From NCBI RefSeq assembly GCF_030341905.1, contig NZ_JATAAF010000004.1, forward strand, positions 67,001 to 131,000: DNA of 64,000 nt, in the 5' to 3' direction. The position numbers were made by a program, and so were the translations under genes. Positions 46,896-58,732 of the stretch are shown here, one piece after another; within the stretch, counting starts at the first letter, position 1; the number at the start of each line of letters is the position of its first letter. The notes beneath the pieces were generated by a model, which was not told the origin of the DNA, did not search any database, and worked only from the letters and a program-made list of their open reading frames with translations. Origin of the DNA: Porticoccus sp. W117 (lineage in GTDB: Bacteria > Pseudomonadota > Gammaproteobacteria > Pseudomonadales > Porticoccaceae).

Positions 46896-49649
46896 TCATT
46901 GCTGTTCGGGTTGGTAGCCGTAAATGCCTTCTTCCAGTAGATCGTCCACTTTGGTGCTGGTTCCCGCCAGCCCTTTCAGCTGTATCTGGAAAAAGATGCC
47001 TTCGTCTTCGTCCAGGTTGCTACTGGGCAACAAGCGCAGGTCGTCGCGGCGAATCCAGCGTCGCGCCACGACACTGGTGCGCCAGCAGCAACTGTTGTAT
47101 TCCACTCCGGCGAAGGTTTCAAGGTTGCGGCTGTTGGTAAAGTCATAATTCCAGCGGGCGATCAGACTAAAGTTGCCCCGCAGGGGGTAGATGGTGGAGA
47201 TGTCCCCCTGTTTGATATTCTGGTCTTGCAGGAACGTAAACCCTGGGTCGGTAGGGTTGCGAACCACCCGGGCGGTGTTGCGAGTATAGCGGTAACCGAG
47301 GTTGAAAACCCCGTTGTTGCCGTCGTTAAAGCGCAGGCCAACGCTTCCCCGATCGATGCGATCCAGATCGGTATCCCAGGTGGTGTCACCGAGGAATTGC
47401 CAGCGGTCGCTGATACGCCAGTTGAGTTCGGCGGCAATGGGTGAGCTGTTGCGGGTCAGGTTGTTAAGGTCAACGAGTGTCCGCTCATTAACACGGGCAT
47501 CGCCCTCATCAACCACACCGTTGCCGTTGGTATCCAGCTCTTGCACTGGGTTATCGAGTACCGCGCTGGTCAGCACCGAGTTGAGCGTGGTGCGACGGTC
47601 TTCAAAGTAAAAAATCTTGCCAATACTGGCACTCAGCCATTCTTTTCCATTGTTATCGATAAAGCGGGAGGTCAGGCCAAAGCTCGCTTGTTTGGCGTCC
47701 CCAAGGCGGTCGCCGCCGCTAAAGCGGTCTTTGCGCCACAAGGAGCTAAAGCCGAAGGTTTGTTCACTGGTGTCGAAATTGGGTAACCCGCCTTGGTTTG
47801 GCAACAAGTCCTGGTCTTCTTGCTCGGCGTACAGCAGGAATAGGCGTGGTTCCAGCGTTTGGGTGTAGTCGTTGCTGTTGCGCTCAAAAAACAGGCCAGC
47901 GTTTAAATAGGCGAGGGGAGCTGTTACAGATGGTGATTTGTCCGCCAATGACCCAAGATTTTCATCCAGGTTGTAGCTGATATGGCGGAATTCTACACCG
48001 GGGGTAAAAAAGCCCCACTGCCACTGGTTGGCCCATTCCAGGCCCCAATCCAGGCGAGCGCGGTCGCCGGTCTGGAAGCGGGTTTCATCACTGTGTTCAA
48101 AGGCCACTACGTGCTGCCTCAGAGTAAGGTTGAGGCCACCCCACAGGTTGTAGGTGCCGTTGGCGTCCAGGCGCGGCAGCTGTTTGTAGGGTTCACTCAA
48201 GGGCTGGTTAGGGTCGGTAAAGATGGTTTGGAACTGTTCACTTTTAAAGCTGATCTCCCAGTGATCGGTGTTGTAACCCAGCTCCAGTTTCTGGCGAAGG
48301 TGTGTGGTGCTTTCGTCCTCGTCCAGCGAGTTGATCCCTAAGTCGCGAATGTAGAGGTTGTCGCTGACTTTGGTGTAATCCACTTCGGTGGTAAAGGTGC
48401 CGTCGCCCAATGCGAAGGCGCCGTCATGCTGTAAATTGCGCCACCAACGATTCTCACCAACAACAACGGTTTCCTGGTCGTTAGTCGCTTCGCCGCCTTG
48501 GTCTTCCCCTAGCCAGGAGGCATTGAGTTCGGTGCGCCCCCAACTGGACAGGTGGCGAAATTGCGCTTCAATCATATTGCCGCGCTCCTGGATATAGCGC
48601 GGGGTCAGGGTTAAGTCGTAGTTATCTGCCAGGCTGATGTAGTAGGGCAGGGAGAAGTCCAGCCCATTGCGGCCGCCGACTCCCAGGTTGGGGAACAGCA
48701 CGCCGGTTTGGCTCTCGTCTCCCAGCGGGAAGCGTATCCAGGGCAGGTAAACAATGGGAATGTCTTTGACTTCAATACGCACGTTGCGGGCGGTGGCGGT
48801 ATTTTTTTCGGTATCCACATCCACCGAGCCGGTAACCAGTTGCCAGGCGTTGCTGTCCGGTGGGCAGCTGGTGTAGGTGACGCCTTCAATGCGGAGATCT
48901 TCCTCGGCATCGCGAATCAGTTTGTCGGCGGTGCCTCGCACCTGGGCCTGTGGAAACACGAAAGAGGCGTTATCCACCGTTACCGCGCCGGACTCCAGGT
49001 TGAGTTTGGCGCTATCGCCCATCAGCAACAGGTTGGGTTCGCCGATGCGAATATTGCCGTGGAAATCGGCGGTGTTGTTGGGGGCGTCGATCACGCCATT
49101 GTCGCTGGTCAGATTGCGATTACCCTGGGTAATTTCCACATTGCCTTTCAGGCTGATTAGCTTGTGTGCTTCCTGCTGCCAGTCTGCCTTGACGTTTACC
49201 GGGGCAATCTCAGGGTTCTGGTCGCGCTTTTCCGGATCGCCGGGAGCGACGTACATGCCACAACAACCGGTGGCAACCTCCGCTTTTTGATTTTCGCTGA
49301 GTTGTTCTTTTTCCACCCAGCCCAAGCGCTGGGCCAGTGGGGTTCCTGCGGTGGTTAATGGGGCCAGCCCCGCGGCTACATGGGCTGGCAGTTGGCTGGC
49401 GCCACCTTCTTTGGTGCTTGCTTTTTTGGTGACTTGTTTGCAGTCCCAGCCATCGCCTTTTTCGTTGGGTTGGCAGTCCCATTCCACCGCCTGTTGTGCA
49501 GCCGCTGGCAACGCCATAACGGAAGCCGCCAGCAGGCCTAAACGATAGCGGTTTAATGCAATATGCAGAGGTGTGCGGCGGTGACGTCGAATGCGGGAAT
49601 TGGCTGGGGGCATGGGTGCTATTTTGTTATTGGTACGGCAAACGGTCAT
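46896..49649 (-). CDS. lptD: LPS-assembly outer-membrane protein LptD
   Basis: About 917 residues from ATG 49649; ATG 49613 is also possible, and neither has a clear ribosome site. A signal peptide (LLAASVMALPAAAQQ) is preceded by an Arg-rich stretch. The OstA jellyroll covers about residues 140-280 (LTSDNGVIDAPNNTADFHG), followed by a 26-strand-type barrel with QERGNMIEAQFRHLSSWG. Cys residues near 77 and 845-850 (NSCCW) are the expected disulfide partners. It inserts LPS into the outer leaflet with LptE. Confidence 0.93.
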   Translation of the reverse strand: MTVCRTNNKIAPMPPANSRIRRHRRTPLHIALNRYRLGLLAASVMALPAAAQQAVEWDCQPNEKGDGWDCKQVTKKASTKEGGASQLPAHVAAGLAPLTTAGTPLAQRLGWVEKEQLSENQKAEVATGCCGMYVAPGDPEKRDQNPEIAPVNVKADWQQEAHKLISLKGNVEITQGNRNLTSDNGVIDAPNNTADFHGNIRIGEPNLLLMGDSAKLNLESGAVTVDNASFVFPQAQVRGTADKLIRDAEEDLRIEGVTYTSCPPDSNAWQLVTGSVDVDTEKNTATARNVRIEVKDIPIVYLPWIRFPLGDESQTGVLFPNLGVGGRNGLDFSLPYYISLADNYDLTLTPRYIQERGNMIEAQFRHLSSWGRTELNASWLGEDQGGEATNDQETVVVGENRWWRNLQHDGAFALGDGTFTTEVDYTKVSDNLYIRDLGINSLDEDESTTHLRQKLELGYNTDHWEISFKSEQFQTIFTDPNQPLSEPYKQLPRLDANGTYNLWGGLNLTLRQHVVAFEHSDETRFQTGDRARLDWGLEWANQWQWGFFTPGVEFRHISYNLDENLGSLADKSPSVTAPLAYLNAGLFFERNSNDYTQTLEPRLFLLYAEQEDQDLLPNQGGLPNFDTSEQTFGFSSLWRKDRFSGGDRLGDAKQASFGLTSRFIDNNGKEWLSASIGKIFYFEDRRTTLNSVLTSAVLDNPVQELDTNGNGVVDEGDARVNERTLVDLNNLTRNSSPIAAELNWRISDRWQFLGDTTWDTDLDRIDRGSVGLRFNDGNNGVFNLGYRYTRNTARVVRNPTDPGFTFLQDQNIKQGDISTIYPLRGNFSLIARWNYDFTNSRNLETFAGVEYNSCCWRTSVVARRWIRRDDLRLLPSSNLDEDEGIFFQIQLKGLAGTSTKVDDLLEEGIYGYQPEQQ

Positions 49650-49695
49650 TGTAACGTAACAGGGGGGAGTTAGTAGACAATTTAGTTTGGGTGGC

Positions 49696-49805
49696 GAGCT
49701 GGTTCGGGTGGCGCCTTTCAGGGCACGCCGCAAGTACATCCATGTAGGCTCGGATGCGACATCCCTGTCGCATATGGCCCTGAAAGGCACCACCCGAACC
49801 AGCTC
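49696..49805. repeat. Hairpin element copy B (29-bp arms, 52-nt core)
   Basis: Arms 49696-49724 and 49777-49805 are complementary with one mismatch in 29 bp. The core 49725-49776 starts ACGCCGCAAGTACATCCATG (inner palindrome TACAT-CC-ATGTA) and ends with a second hairpin ATGCGACA-TCCC-TGTCGCAT. It lies in the lptD-amgK divergent region, 47 bp from the chosen lptD start. Confidence 0.9.
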
Positions 49806-49878
49806 TTTACATTTGGGTGTGGTGACTTTTTATCTGTAGAGAGTAGAATCTGTTTCCTTTTGAATACCTGAAGTTTCA

Positions 49879-50910
49879 ATGTCCGAACAACCCGATACAA
49901 AAGCCCTGCAAAGCTGGCTGCTCGATTACCTTCCCGCATCAGTTCTGCTGGAAGGGGAGTTGACCTTGTCGCCCCTCAATGGGGATGCCGGGTTCCGGCG
50001 CTATTTTCGGCTCAATACTCAGCCGTCGTTGATGGCAGTGTGGGCACCACCGCAATGGGAGGACAGCCCGGCGTTTGTCAGCAAGGCGTTGGCGTTTCAG
50101 GATGGCGGCATTCATACGCCGCAGGTATATGCTGTGGATTACCACAACGGTTATTTGCTGATAGAAGATTTTGGCGACCAGCTTTACGCACAGGATTTGA
50201 CCGAATCCCGTTACGCCGCCGCGCTGCAAACTTTGCAGCAGATACAAACGATGACACCCCAAGCGAAGGTATTCCCCAAATACGACAAGCGTTTACTGGC
50301 GGATGAGTTGGGGTTGTTCCCCCAGTGGTTTTTGGGGGAATTGCTGCATCTTGAATTGCGCCCGGATGAGCGGGAGTTGATTCAGCAGGTGGAACAATTG
50401 TTGATTGCCAGCGCTCTTGAACAGCCTCAGGTGGTGGTGCACCGGGATTATCACTGCCGCAACCTGATGATCCTCAATTCTAGTCAGGTTGGCGTCATTG
50501 ATTTTCAGGATGCGGTGATCGGAGCGGTGACCTACGATCTGGTTTCTATTCTCAAGGACTGTTATCAATTGCAGCAGAAGGAGTGGATAGAACAGCAGGC
50601 GTTGGCCTATGCCAGACAGCTTCGCAATCAGGGGCAGTTGCAAGGTGTCAGCGACGAGCAGTTTTTGCGCTGGTTTGATTGGATGGGCCTGCAGCGCCAT
50701 ATTAAAGTGCTGGGCATTTTTTCCCGCCTGTCGTTGCGAGATGGCAAGCACGGTTACCTCAATGATCTGCCATTGGTGATTCGTTACACCCTGGACGTTG
50801 CCGCGCGTTATCCGGAGTTGGCGGGGTTCAACCAGTGGTTCCATGAACGGGTGTTACCAGCACTGCCTCAGCATCCTTGGTACAAGGATTGGCAAACAGC
50901 TGGGGAATAG
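49879..50910 (+). CDS. amgK: N-acetylmuramate/N-acetylglucosamine anomeric kinase
   Basis: 343 residues of the aminoglycoside-phosphotransferase fold: VVHRDYHCRNLMI (catalytic Asp) near residue 190 and GVIDFQDAVIGAVTYDL as the metal motif. With MurU it forms the recycling route that turns MurNAc into UDP-MurNAc, bypassing MurA and fosfomycin, as described in Pseudomonas. murU follows 5 bp later. Confidence 0.9.
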   Translation: MSEQPDTKALQSWLLDYLPASVLLEGELTLSPLNGDAGFRRYFRLNTQPSLMAVWAPPQWEDSPAFVSKALAFQDGGIHTPQVYAVDYHNGYLLIEDFGDQLYAQDLTESRYAAALQTLQQIQTMTPQAKVFPKYDKRLLADELGLFPQWFLGELLHLELRPDERELIQQVEQLLIASALEQPQVVVHRDYHCRNLMILNSSQVGVIDFQDAVIGAVTYDLVSILKDCYQLQQKEWIEQQALAYARQLRNQGQLQGVSDEQFLRWFDWMGLQRHIKVLGIFSRLSLRDGKHGYLNDLPLVIRYTLDVAARYPELAGFNQWFHERVLPALPQHPWYKDWQTAGE

Positions 50911-50915
50911 CGCTT

Positions 50916-51638
50916 ATGAAGGCAATGATTTTGGCGGCAGGCTATGGCAAACGCATGCGGCCGCTCACGGAAACCACCCCTAAACCCCTGTTGTTGGCGG
51001 GTGGCAAGCCGTTGATTGAATATCATATCGAGAGCTTGGCGGCAGCGGGCATTACGGATCTGGTGATCAATACCGCCTGGCTGGGGCAGCAGATTCAGGA
51101 TTATGTGGGTGATGGCAGCCGCTACGGGGTGCAGGTACAGTGGTCGCCAGAGGCGGAACCGCTGGAAACCGGGGGCGGTATCTACGCGGCATTGTCCTTT
51201 CTTTTGGATGATCAACAGGGTGAGCAGCCATTCCTGGTAGTGAATGGCGATATCTGGACAGATTTCCCGTTTCGACAATTGGCAGAACGGGGCTTGGCAG
51301 ACGATGAGCAGGCTCATCTGGTACTGGTGCCTAACCCACCCCAACATCCGCAGGGGGATTTTGTGATGGATAGTCGCCAGCGGATTACCTACCCACAATC
51401 GCTTGGTCAAAGCACATCTACTTTCAGTGGTATTAGCCTGCAGCGGCCACAGAATTTTTCCAATCACAAACCACAACAGGCTGCTTTTCCCCTGTGGGAT
51501 GTGTTGCGCCCGGCCATGACTGTCGGGGCGGTAAGTGGCCAGCAGTACAACGGCCGCTGGTTTGATATTGGTACCGTGGAGCGTTTACAGGTGCTGGACT
51601 CTCAACTCAGCAAAAAGCAGTTCAACAGGGACGCATAA
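50916..51638 (+). CDS. murU: N-acetylmuramate alpha-1-phosphate uridylyltransferase
   Basis: 240 residues from ATG 50916 (a start at 50877 would lie inside amgK). AAGYGKRMRPLTETTPKPLL is the nucleotidyltransferase signature; VNGDIWTDFPF holds the metal Asp. It converts MurNAc-1-P and UTP to UDP-MurNAc, directly after AmgK in the pathway. Confidence 0.92.
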   Translation: MKAMILAAGYGKRMRPLTETTPKPLLLAGGKPLIEYHIESLAAAGITDLVINTAWLGQQIQDYVGDGSRYGVQVQWSPEAEPLETGGGIYAALSFLLDDQQGEQPFLVVNGDIWTDFPFRQLAERGLADDEQAHLVLVPNPPQHPQGDFVMDSRQRITYPQSLGQSTSTFSGISLQRPQNFSNHKPQQAAFPLWDVLRPAMTVGAVSGQQYNGRWFDIGTVERLQVLDSQLSKKQFNRDA

Positions 51639-51643
51639 ACCCA

Positions 51644-52021
51644 GTGAAACGCCTGTTCGCTCCCGGAAGTCTCTTTTGTCGCCTGGTGTTTATAGGCTCA
51701 CTGTTGCTGATTACCGTGCTGTCGCTAATGCCTATGCCCGATGGGCAAACGCTGTTCCCCCATCAGGATAAGGTAAGCCATGGGGTTACCTATGTTTACC
51801 TGTTTGTTGTCGGTTGGTGGGCGTGGTTTTTGGCTCGCTTTCAGTGGCATCTCGCCTTGCTGTTATTGGCGGATGGGATTGCGATTGAGCTGTTGCAGGG
51901 AGTGGGTGGTTACCGATCCATGGAGTGGTTGGATTTGTTGGCCAATATTGCCGGTATTGGCATTGGCTGGCTTTTGGTAATAACGATTAAGGCGCGTATC
52001 CCCCACCCAAAGCCTGAATAG
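51644..52021 (+). CDS. VanZ-like membrane protein
   Basis: 125 residues, with about four hydrophobic segments and the VanZ pattern SLMPMPDGQTLFPHQDKVSHGVTYVYL. The function of these short VanZ-like proteins is unknown. GTG start at 51644, 5 bp after murU. The 3' end overlaps the convergent DUF1223 gene by 35 bp. Confidence 0.75.
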   Translation: MKRLFAPGSLFCRLVFIGSLLLITVLSLMPMPDGQTLFPHQDKVSHGVTYVYLFVVGWWAWFLARFQWHLALLLLADGIAIELLQGVGGYRSMEWLDLLANIAGIGIGWLLVITIKARIPHPKPE

Positions 52022-52700
52022 GTTGCTGAGATTTGCCATCGGTTACCCAGGCGGCAATCCCGTAGCGTTCGCTTTCGTGCATCAGCATCGGCAGCCTGCC
52101 ATGCCATTTTCCCGCGGACATCGGATAGCTGCCAAAACCAATCACCACAAAGTCGTGTTTCAGAGTTTTGTTGCGATTTTCCCCTTTGGTCACCTGGCTG
52201 GTTAGCTCCATTCCCAAGATGGCAATGTGCAATTGCTGGGCTTTTTCACCATTAAAACTGGCTTCAAACTGCTTGCCATCAATTGTCAGCTGCAAATTAC
52301 CTACGTCCCTTTTCAGTGCTTTGGGCAGTGTGCGCTCATGTTGAAAAAAGCCGCGCCATTCGCGGCCGTTGAGTAGAAAGCCCGGTGTGTAAACATTACC
52401 AACGGCTCCGGTGCTGGCGTAAGTGCGCTGGCGTTTGTCGTACTTTTCACTGGCGTAAGGGTCTTGCCAGCCAATCCAGTCCCAATAGGCCACGTGGAAA
52501 GCCACTGGTACAAATTGCTTCCACAGACCAGGGTGTTGCTGCTGGCGGGACAGCCAGTGGTCCGCCGGTGGGCAGCTGCTGCAACCTTCCGAGGTATACA
52601 GTTCCAGCAGTTGTACCTGGTGTTGACCGCTTTGGTAGCTGTCGGCGTGGCTGAGTGTGGTGGCAAGCACCAGGCAGGCAAGGATGGATTTCAAGTGCAT
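51987..52700 (-). CDS. Secreted DUF1223 (thioredoxin-like) protein
   Basis: 237 residues with a signal peptide (LACLVLATTLSHA). LELYTSEGCSSCPPADHWL carries the conserved Cys-x-x-Cys of the family, followed by VAFHVAYWDWIGWQDP and VYTPGFLLNG. The thioredoxin-like fold suggests periplasmic redox chemistry; the substrate is unknown. Confidence 0.82.
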   Translation of the reverse strand: MHLKSILACLVLATTLSHADSYQSGQHQVQLLELYTSEGCSSCPPADHWLSRQQQHPGLWKQFVPVAFHVAYWDWIGWQDPYASEKYDKRQRTYASTGAVGNVYTPGFLLNGREWRGFFQHERTLPKALKRDVGNLQLTIDGKQFEASFNGEKAQQLHIAILGMELTSQVTKGENRNKTLKHDFVVIGFGSYPMSAGKWHGRLPMLMHESERYGIAAWVTDGKSQQPIQALGGGYAP

Positions 52701-52782
52701 TCAGTGTCTCCGGGTAGTGACACCTTAGTACCTGTAAAGCGGTGGGGGTTCCCGACATTACGTCATTCTGAACCGCGCCCGC

Positions 52783-52856
52783 TGTCATTCTGAGCGTAGC
52801 GAAGAATCTCTTTGTAGCATTGAAGTGCGAGATCCTTCGCTGCGCTCAGGATGACA
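52783..52856. repeat. Inverted-repeat element upstream of the DUF1223 gene
   Basis: Left arm 52783-52810 and right arm 52829-52856 are complementary over 28 bp with three mismatches, around an 18-nt loop. The motif TCATTCTGAGCG..AGCGAAGAATCT is a dispersed repeat in many bacteria. A partial extra half (CGTCATTCTGAA) lies just upstream at about 52761. Confidence 0.75.
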
Positions 52857-52863
52857 AAGGTGG

Positions 52864-53907
52864 TTATGGAGTAACCGCTAGTTTGATAGTGGCACCTGTC
52901 AAGGCGGGGGTGCCAGAAAGGTTAAGCACCAGCTCGGTAAGGTTTTGCCAGGGGTCATCGCGGCCTAGCCCTTTGATGGCTTGGTCGGTATTGCGGCACA
53001 GGCGCAGCATGGCACGCAGTTGTGGCCCCTGCAGGCGGCGCAGGGCTTGTTTGTAGAGCGGTTGGCGTTTGTCCCAGACTCCGGCGTTTTTCAGGGCGCG
53101 CTCCAGGGGCTCGCCATTGCGGTGGGCGTCGCTGGCTTTCAGCAGAATGCGGATTTCCCGGCTTAGAGCCCAGAGAATCACCGGTGGCTCAGAGCCTTCC
53201 TCACGCAAACCACGCAGGGTGCGGGCAGTGCTTTGGGCGTCCCCCAGCAGGATTTTGTCCACCAGGGTAAACACGTTGTAGCGGGCGCTGTCCGCCACCA
53301 CAGTGGACATGGTGGTGGCGTCCACTTCGGCATCGCTGACCAGCAGTTTGAGCTTTTCAATTTCCTGCACCGCCGCCAGCAGGTTGCCTTCTACCCGGTC
53401 GGCGAGAATTTCAATGGCCTGGTTGTTGGCTTTGATACCCGCCTGCTGCAGTCGTTGACCAATCCAGCGGGGCAGTTGGTTAGCGGGCACTGGCCAGGTT
53501 TGTACGGCAACGCCGGTGCTTTCCAGCGCTTTGAACCATTTGCCTCGTTGGGTAGCAGCGTCCAGTTTAGGGGCGATCACCAGCAACAAATTATCGGGGC
53601 TGGCGTTTTGGCAGTATTCCTGAATGGCTTTGCTGCCCTTGTCGCCGGGCTTACCGGTGGGGATGCGCAGCTCAAGAATTTTTTTGTCGGCAAATAATGA
53701 CAGGCTGTTGGCTTCGGTGAGCAGCTGGTTCCAGTCGAAACCCGCCTCGCCGTGGAACAATTCGCGCTCGTTAAAACCCTGGGCGCGGGCGGCGGTGCGA
53801 ATGGCGTCGCAGGCTTCTTGCACCAACAGCGGTTCTTCGCCATAAACCAGATACACCGGCGCCAGCTGTTGCAGGTGGCGAGAGAGCTGTTCTGGTTTGA
53901 TTTTCAT
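52864..53907 (-). CDS. holA: DNA polymerase III delta subunit
   Basis: 347 residues from ATG 53907, which starts 1 bp after the lptE stop; an upstream in-frame start at 54081 lies inside lptE. Marks: LAPVYLVYGEEPLLVQEACDAIR at the N-terminus, and the clamp-loader C-domain with LLGDAQSTARTLRGLREEG. It opens the beta clamp in the gamma complex. Confidence 0.94.
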   Translation of the reverse strand: MKIKPEQLSRHLQQLAPVYLVYGEEPLLVQEACDAIRTAARAQGFNERELFHGEAGFDWNQLLTEANSLSLFADKKILELRIPTGKPGDKGSKAIQEYCQNASPDNLLLVIAPKLDAATQRGKWFKALESTGVAVQTWPVPANQLPRWIGQRLQQAGIKANNQAIEILADRVEGNLLAAVQEIEKLKLLVSDAEVDATTMSTVVADSARYNVFTLVDKILLGDAQSTARTLRGLREEGSEPPVILWALSREIRILLKASDAHRNGEPLERALKNAGVWDKRQPLYKQALRRLQGPQLRAMLRLCRNTDQAIKGLGRDDPWQNLTELVLNLSGTPALTGATIKLAVTP

Positions 53908-53908
53908 A

Positions 53909-54406
53909 TTACGGGTTTTTCGACAGCGCTTGCAGGCGTCGGGTGAGTTGGCGCACCAGGTCGGACAGCAGTTCCTGTTGCACCAGCTCCAGCTCGTCTG
54001 CTTTGCCGATAATCTGGTTTTCGTCAAAATCCAGTGAGCGCTCGGCGCGCAATACGGTGTTGTCGAGCAGGGTGTCGCCATTGCGATCCAGTACGGCGAC
54101 GGTAATTTCTTCCACCACTGTTTGCTCTGCTGCCCGTGCGCTGCTGGTAATACTGGCGGTGCGACTGTCGCTGTTCTCGCGGATCACCACAACCTGGTAT
54201 TGGGCATCTTCCGCCTGCTCCGGAATACGAATGCCCTGGCTGGCCAGGTCATTTTTTAGTAGCTTGGCAAAGCCGCTGTGAGGCATGGCGGAACGCACAT
54301 AAATGCTTTCCAGCTCACTGGCGTCCAAGCCGCCGCGCAGGTGCCAGCCGCATGCGGTGGTAGTTAGCAAGATGAGTGTTATTGCGTAATTGAGCAGTTT
54401 CTTCAT
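53909..54406 (-). CDS. lptE: LPS-assembly lipoprotein LptE
   Basis: 165 residues from ATG 54406, giving a lipoprotein signal with lipobox TTAC (Cys19), then GWHLRGG, the family's start. It plugs the LptD barrel in the outer membrane. Located between leuS and holA as in other gammaproteobacteria. Confidence 0.93.
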   Translation of the reverse strand: MKKLLNYAITLILLTTTACGWHLRGGLDASELESIYVRSAMPHSGFAKLLKNDLASQGIRIPEQAEDAQYQVVVIRENSDSRTASITSSARAAEQTVVEEITVAVLDRNGDTLLDNTVLRAERSLDFDENQIIGKADELELVQQELLSDLVRQLTRRLQALSKNP

Positions 54407-54414
54407 TGTTTTTG

Positions 54415-54507
54415 TGAGATGGGAGATGGGAGATGGGAGACGTGTGACTCCGATTGTAAGTGCGGAGTAACTGTCTCTCATCTCTCATCTCCCGTCTCTC
54501 ATCTCCC
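54415..54507. repeat. Purine-rich inverted-repeat element in the leuS-lptE gap
   Basis: (GGGAGAT)-type units (54417-54442) face CTCTCATCTCCC-type units (54473-54507), around an inner hairpin ACTCCG...CGGAGT (54447-54468). The arms pair imperfectly. It fills nearly all of the 102-bp gap between leuS and lptE and could influence read-through into lptE-holA. Confidence 0.7.
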
Positions 54508-54508
54508 G

Positions 54509-57136
<2,628 letters not shown>

Positions 57137-57273
57137 TTAAAAAGTAAGCCGGCAATTATACGGGCAATGGTGGGGGATACATAGGGCTGTTGCAGTGGTG
57201 TTATGTACTGGTGGGTTTGCCTGTTCCAGGTGTTATGTAGTGAACACTCTGAAATACAAACCCGCCCTTACAA

Positions 57274-58620
57274 ATGGTCACTACTATGCGAATAGAACAC
57301 TTTTCCCGAGCAGCGAAATCTTTGTTGTTTATCTGCCTACCTCTGTTTTCCTGCTTCGCTATTGCCCATCAACATACTCAGGAAACCTCTAACTCCACTT
57401 TAGAGCCAGTCCGGGTACTTTACGGCGGATACATTATCGATATGACTGCCGACAAACTGCCAGAGCCCAAAAATCTGGTGATCGAGGGTGGAAAGATTCG
57501 GCGGATTCTTTCGCCGGAATCAGATATTCCCGAAGGTGCTGAGGTTATCGATATCAGCGGCCAGTATGTTATTCCCGGGCTGATTGACAGCCATGTGCAT
57601 TTGGACAGCTTCAAAAATAAACCACGGACTGTTCGCACCCAGCAAACAGAAGATTTTTTGCGCCTGAACCTTTATGGGGGTGTAACCAGCGTGCGGGATA
57701 TGGGGGGTGATTTGCGCCTGGTTATGGAGCTCAAACGAGCGGCAGCGCTGCATGAAATTCCCTCTCCGGATATTTACTATTCATCACTGGTAGCCGGGCC
57801 TCAATATTTTGCTGAAACCCCGGATCGGGTAGAGGGAATGTTTCGCGCCTGGCCTCAGGAAAATTCTCCGTGGCAAACAAAAATTGAAGCGGATACGGAC
57901 TTGGTGCAGGCCATTGCGGAGATAAAGGGGATTGGCTCCAGCGGCATTAAAATGTATGCCGGCCTCGATCGTGAAACAGCGGCCAGGTTGAGTGCAGAGG
58001 CCAAACGGCAAGGGTTGCGGGTGTGGGGCCACGCTGCATTGATGCCTGCCAAGCCAAGCGAACTGGTGGATGCCGGACTGGAGGTTTTTTCGCACATCAA
58101 CCTGCTGGTATGGGAAGCGGCTGATGACTTGAGCGCCAGCTTTCTGGAAAACAATAAAAACTATTCGCTGGAATTTAGAAAGTCAGTTCCTGATATAAGC
58201 GCACTGTTGAAAAAAATGGCTCAAGCGGGGGCTATTATCGATGCTACCGCTGTTATTGCTGAAAATATCAATAATGAAAAACAGGTAATAGCTTTTCTAA
58301 AAATGGCCAAAGCGCACAACGTTAAAGTCTGTTCTGGTACTGATATGCATGGCCTTCTCAATAAAGATTGGCCAGGACTTTTTGATGAAATTTATTTTTT
58401 CGTTGAAAAGGCAGGCTACAGCCCTTGGCAAGCCTTGCAGGCGGCCACCCTAAATGGCGCTGCAGCGACGGGGGTCGACCACGACCGGGGAACGATCGAA
58501 GAAGGCATGCGCGCGGATTTGGTGGTGCTCGCTAACAATCCTTTGGAATCCATTCGCAATCTGGAATCAGTTTTATTGACTCTGAAAAGCGGCGTTGTTT
58601 ATAAACGCGATGATTTATAA
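57274..58620 (+). CDS. Exported amidohydrolase (imidazolonepropionase-like)
   Basis: 448 residues (ATG 57274 or 57286) with an N-terminal signal (LLFICLPLFSCFAIA). The composite amidohydrolase domain has PGLIDSHVHLD (metal His-x-His), GHAAL, SHINLL and CSGTDMHG with the catalytic Asp. Members hydrolyse cyclic amides or dipeptides in the periplasm. Convergent with the TonB receptor gene, which may import the same class of compound (inference). Cys in LFSC could be a weak lipobox. Confidence 0.82.
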   Translation: MVTTMRIEHFSRAAKSLLFICLPLFSCFAIAHQHTQETSNSTLEPVRVLYGGYIIDMTADKLPEPKNLVIEGGKIRRILSPESDIPEGAEVIDISGQYVIPGLIDSHVHLDSFKNKPRTVRTQQTEDFLRLNLYGGVTSVRDMGGDLRLVMELKRAAALHEIPSPDIYYSSLVAGPQYFAETPDRVEGMFRAWPQENSPWQTKIEADTDLVQAIAEIKGIGSSGIKMYAGLDRETAARLSAEAKRQGLRVWGHAALMPAKPSELVDAGLEVFSHINLLVWEAADDLSASFLENNKNYSLEFRKSVPDISALLKKMAQAGAIIDATAVIAENINNEKQVIAFLKMAKAHNVKVCSGTDMHGLLNKDWPGLFDEIYFFVEKAGYSPWQALQAATLNGAAATGVDHDRGTIEEGMRADLVVLANNPLESIRNLESVLLTLKSGVVYKRDDL

Positions 58621-58682
58621 ATCAGCGGATCGTTTCGCTGCCATCCTTTGTCAAATACTTTGTTACTACCACAGGCAAAAAT

Positions 58683-58714
58683 TACCGGCCGATCTGTCAC
58701 CAGATCGGCCGGTA
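58683..58714. terminator. Strong terminator shared by convergent genes
   Basis: TACCGGCCGATCTG (58683-58696) pairs perfectly with CAGATCGGCCGGTA (58701-58714), loop TCAC. On the minus strand it is followed by AATTTTTG, so it best serves the receptor gene. Confidence 0.9.
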
Positions 58715-58732
58715 TTCGAGGGGGTGGTTTAA

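Noticed and set aside
51987-52021. 35-bp overlap of the VanZ-like and DUF1223 gene ends as a special antisense arrangement
   Set aside because: Short convergent overlaps are common in compact genomes, and both reading frames are well supported.
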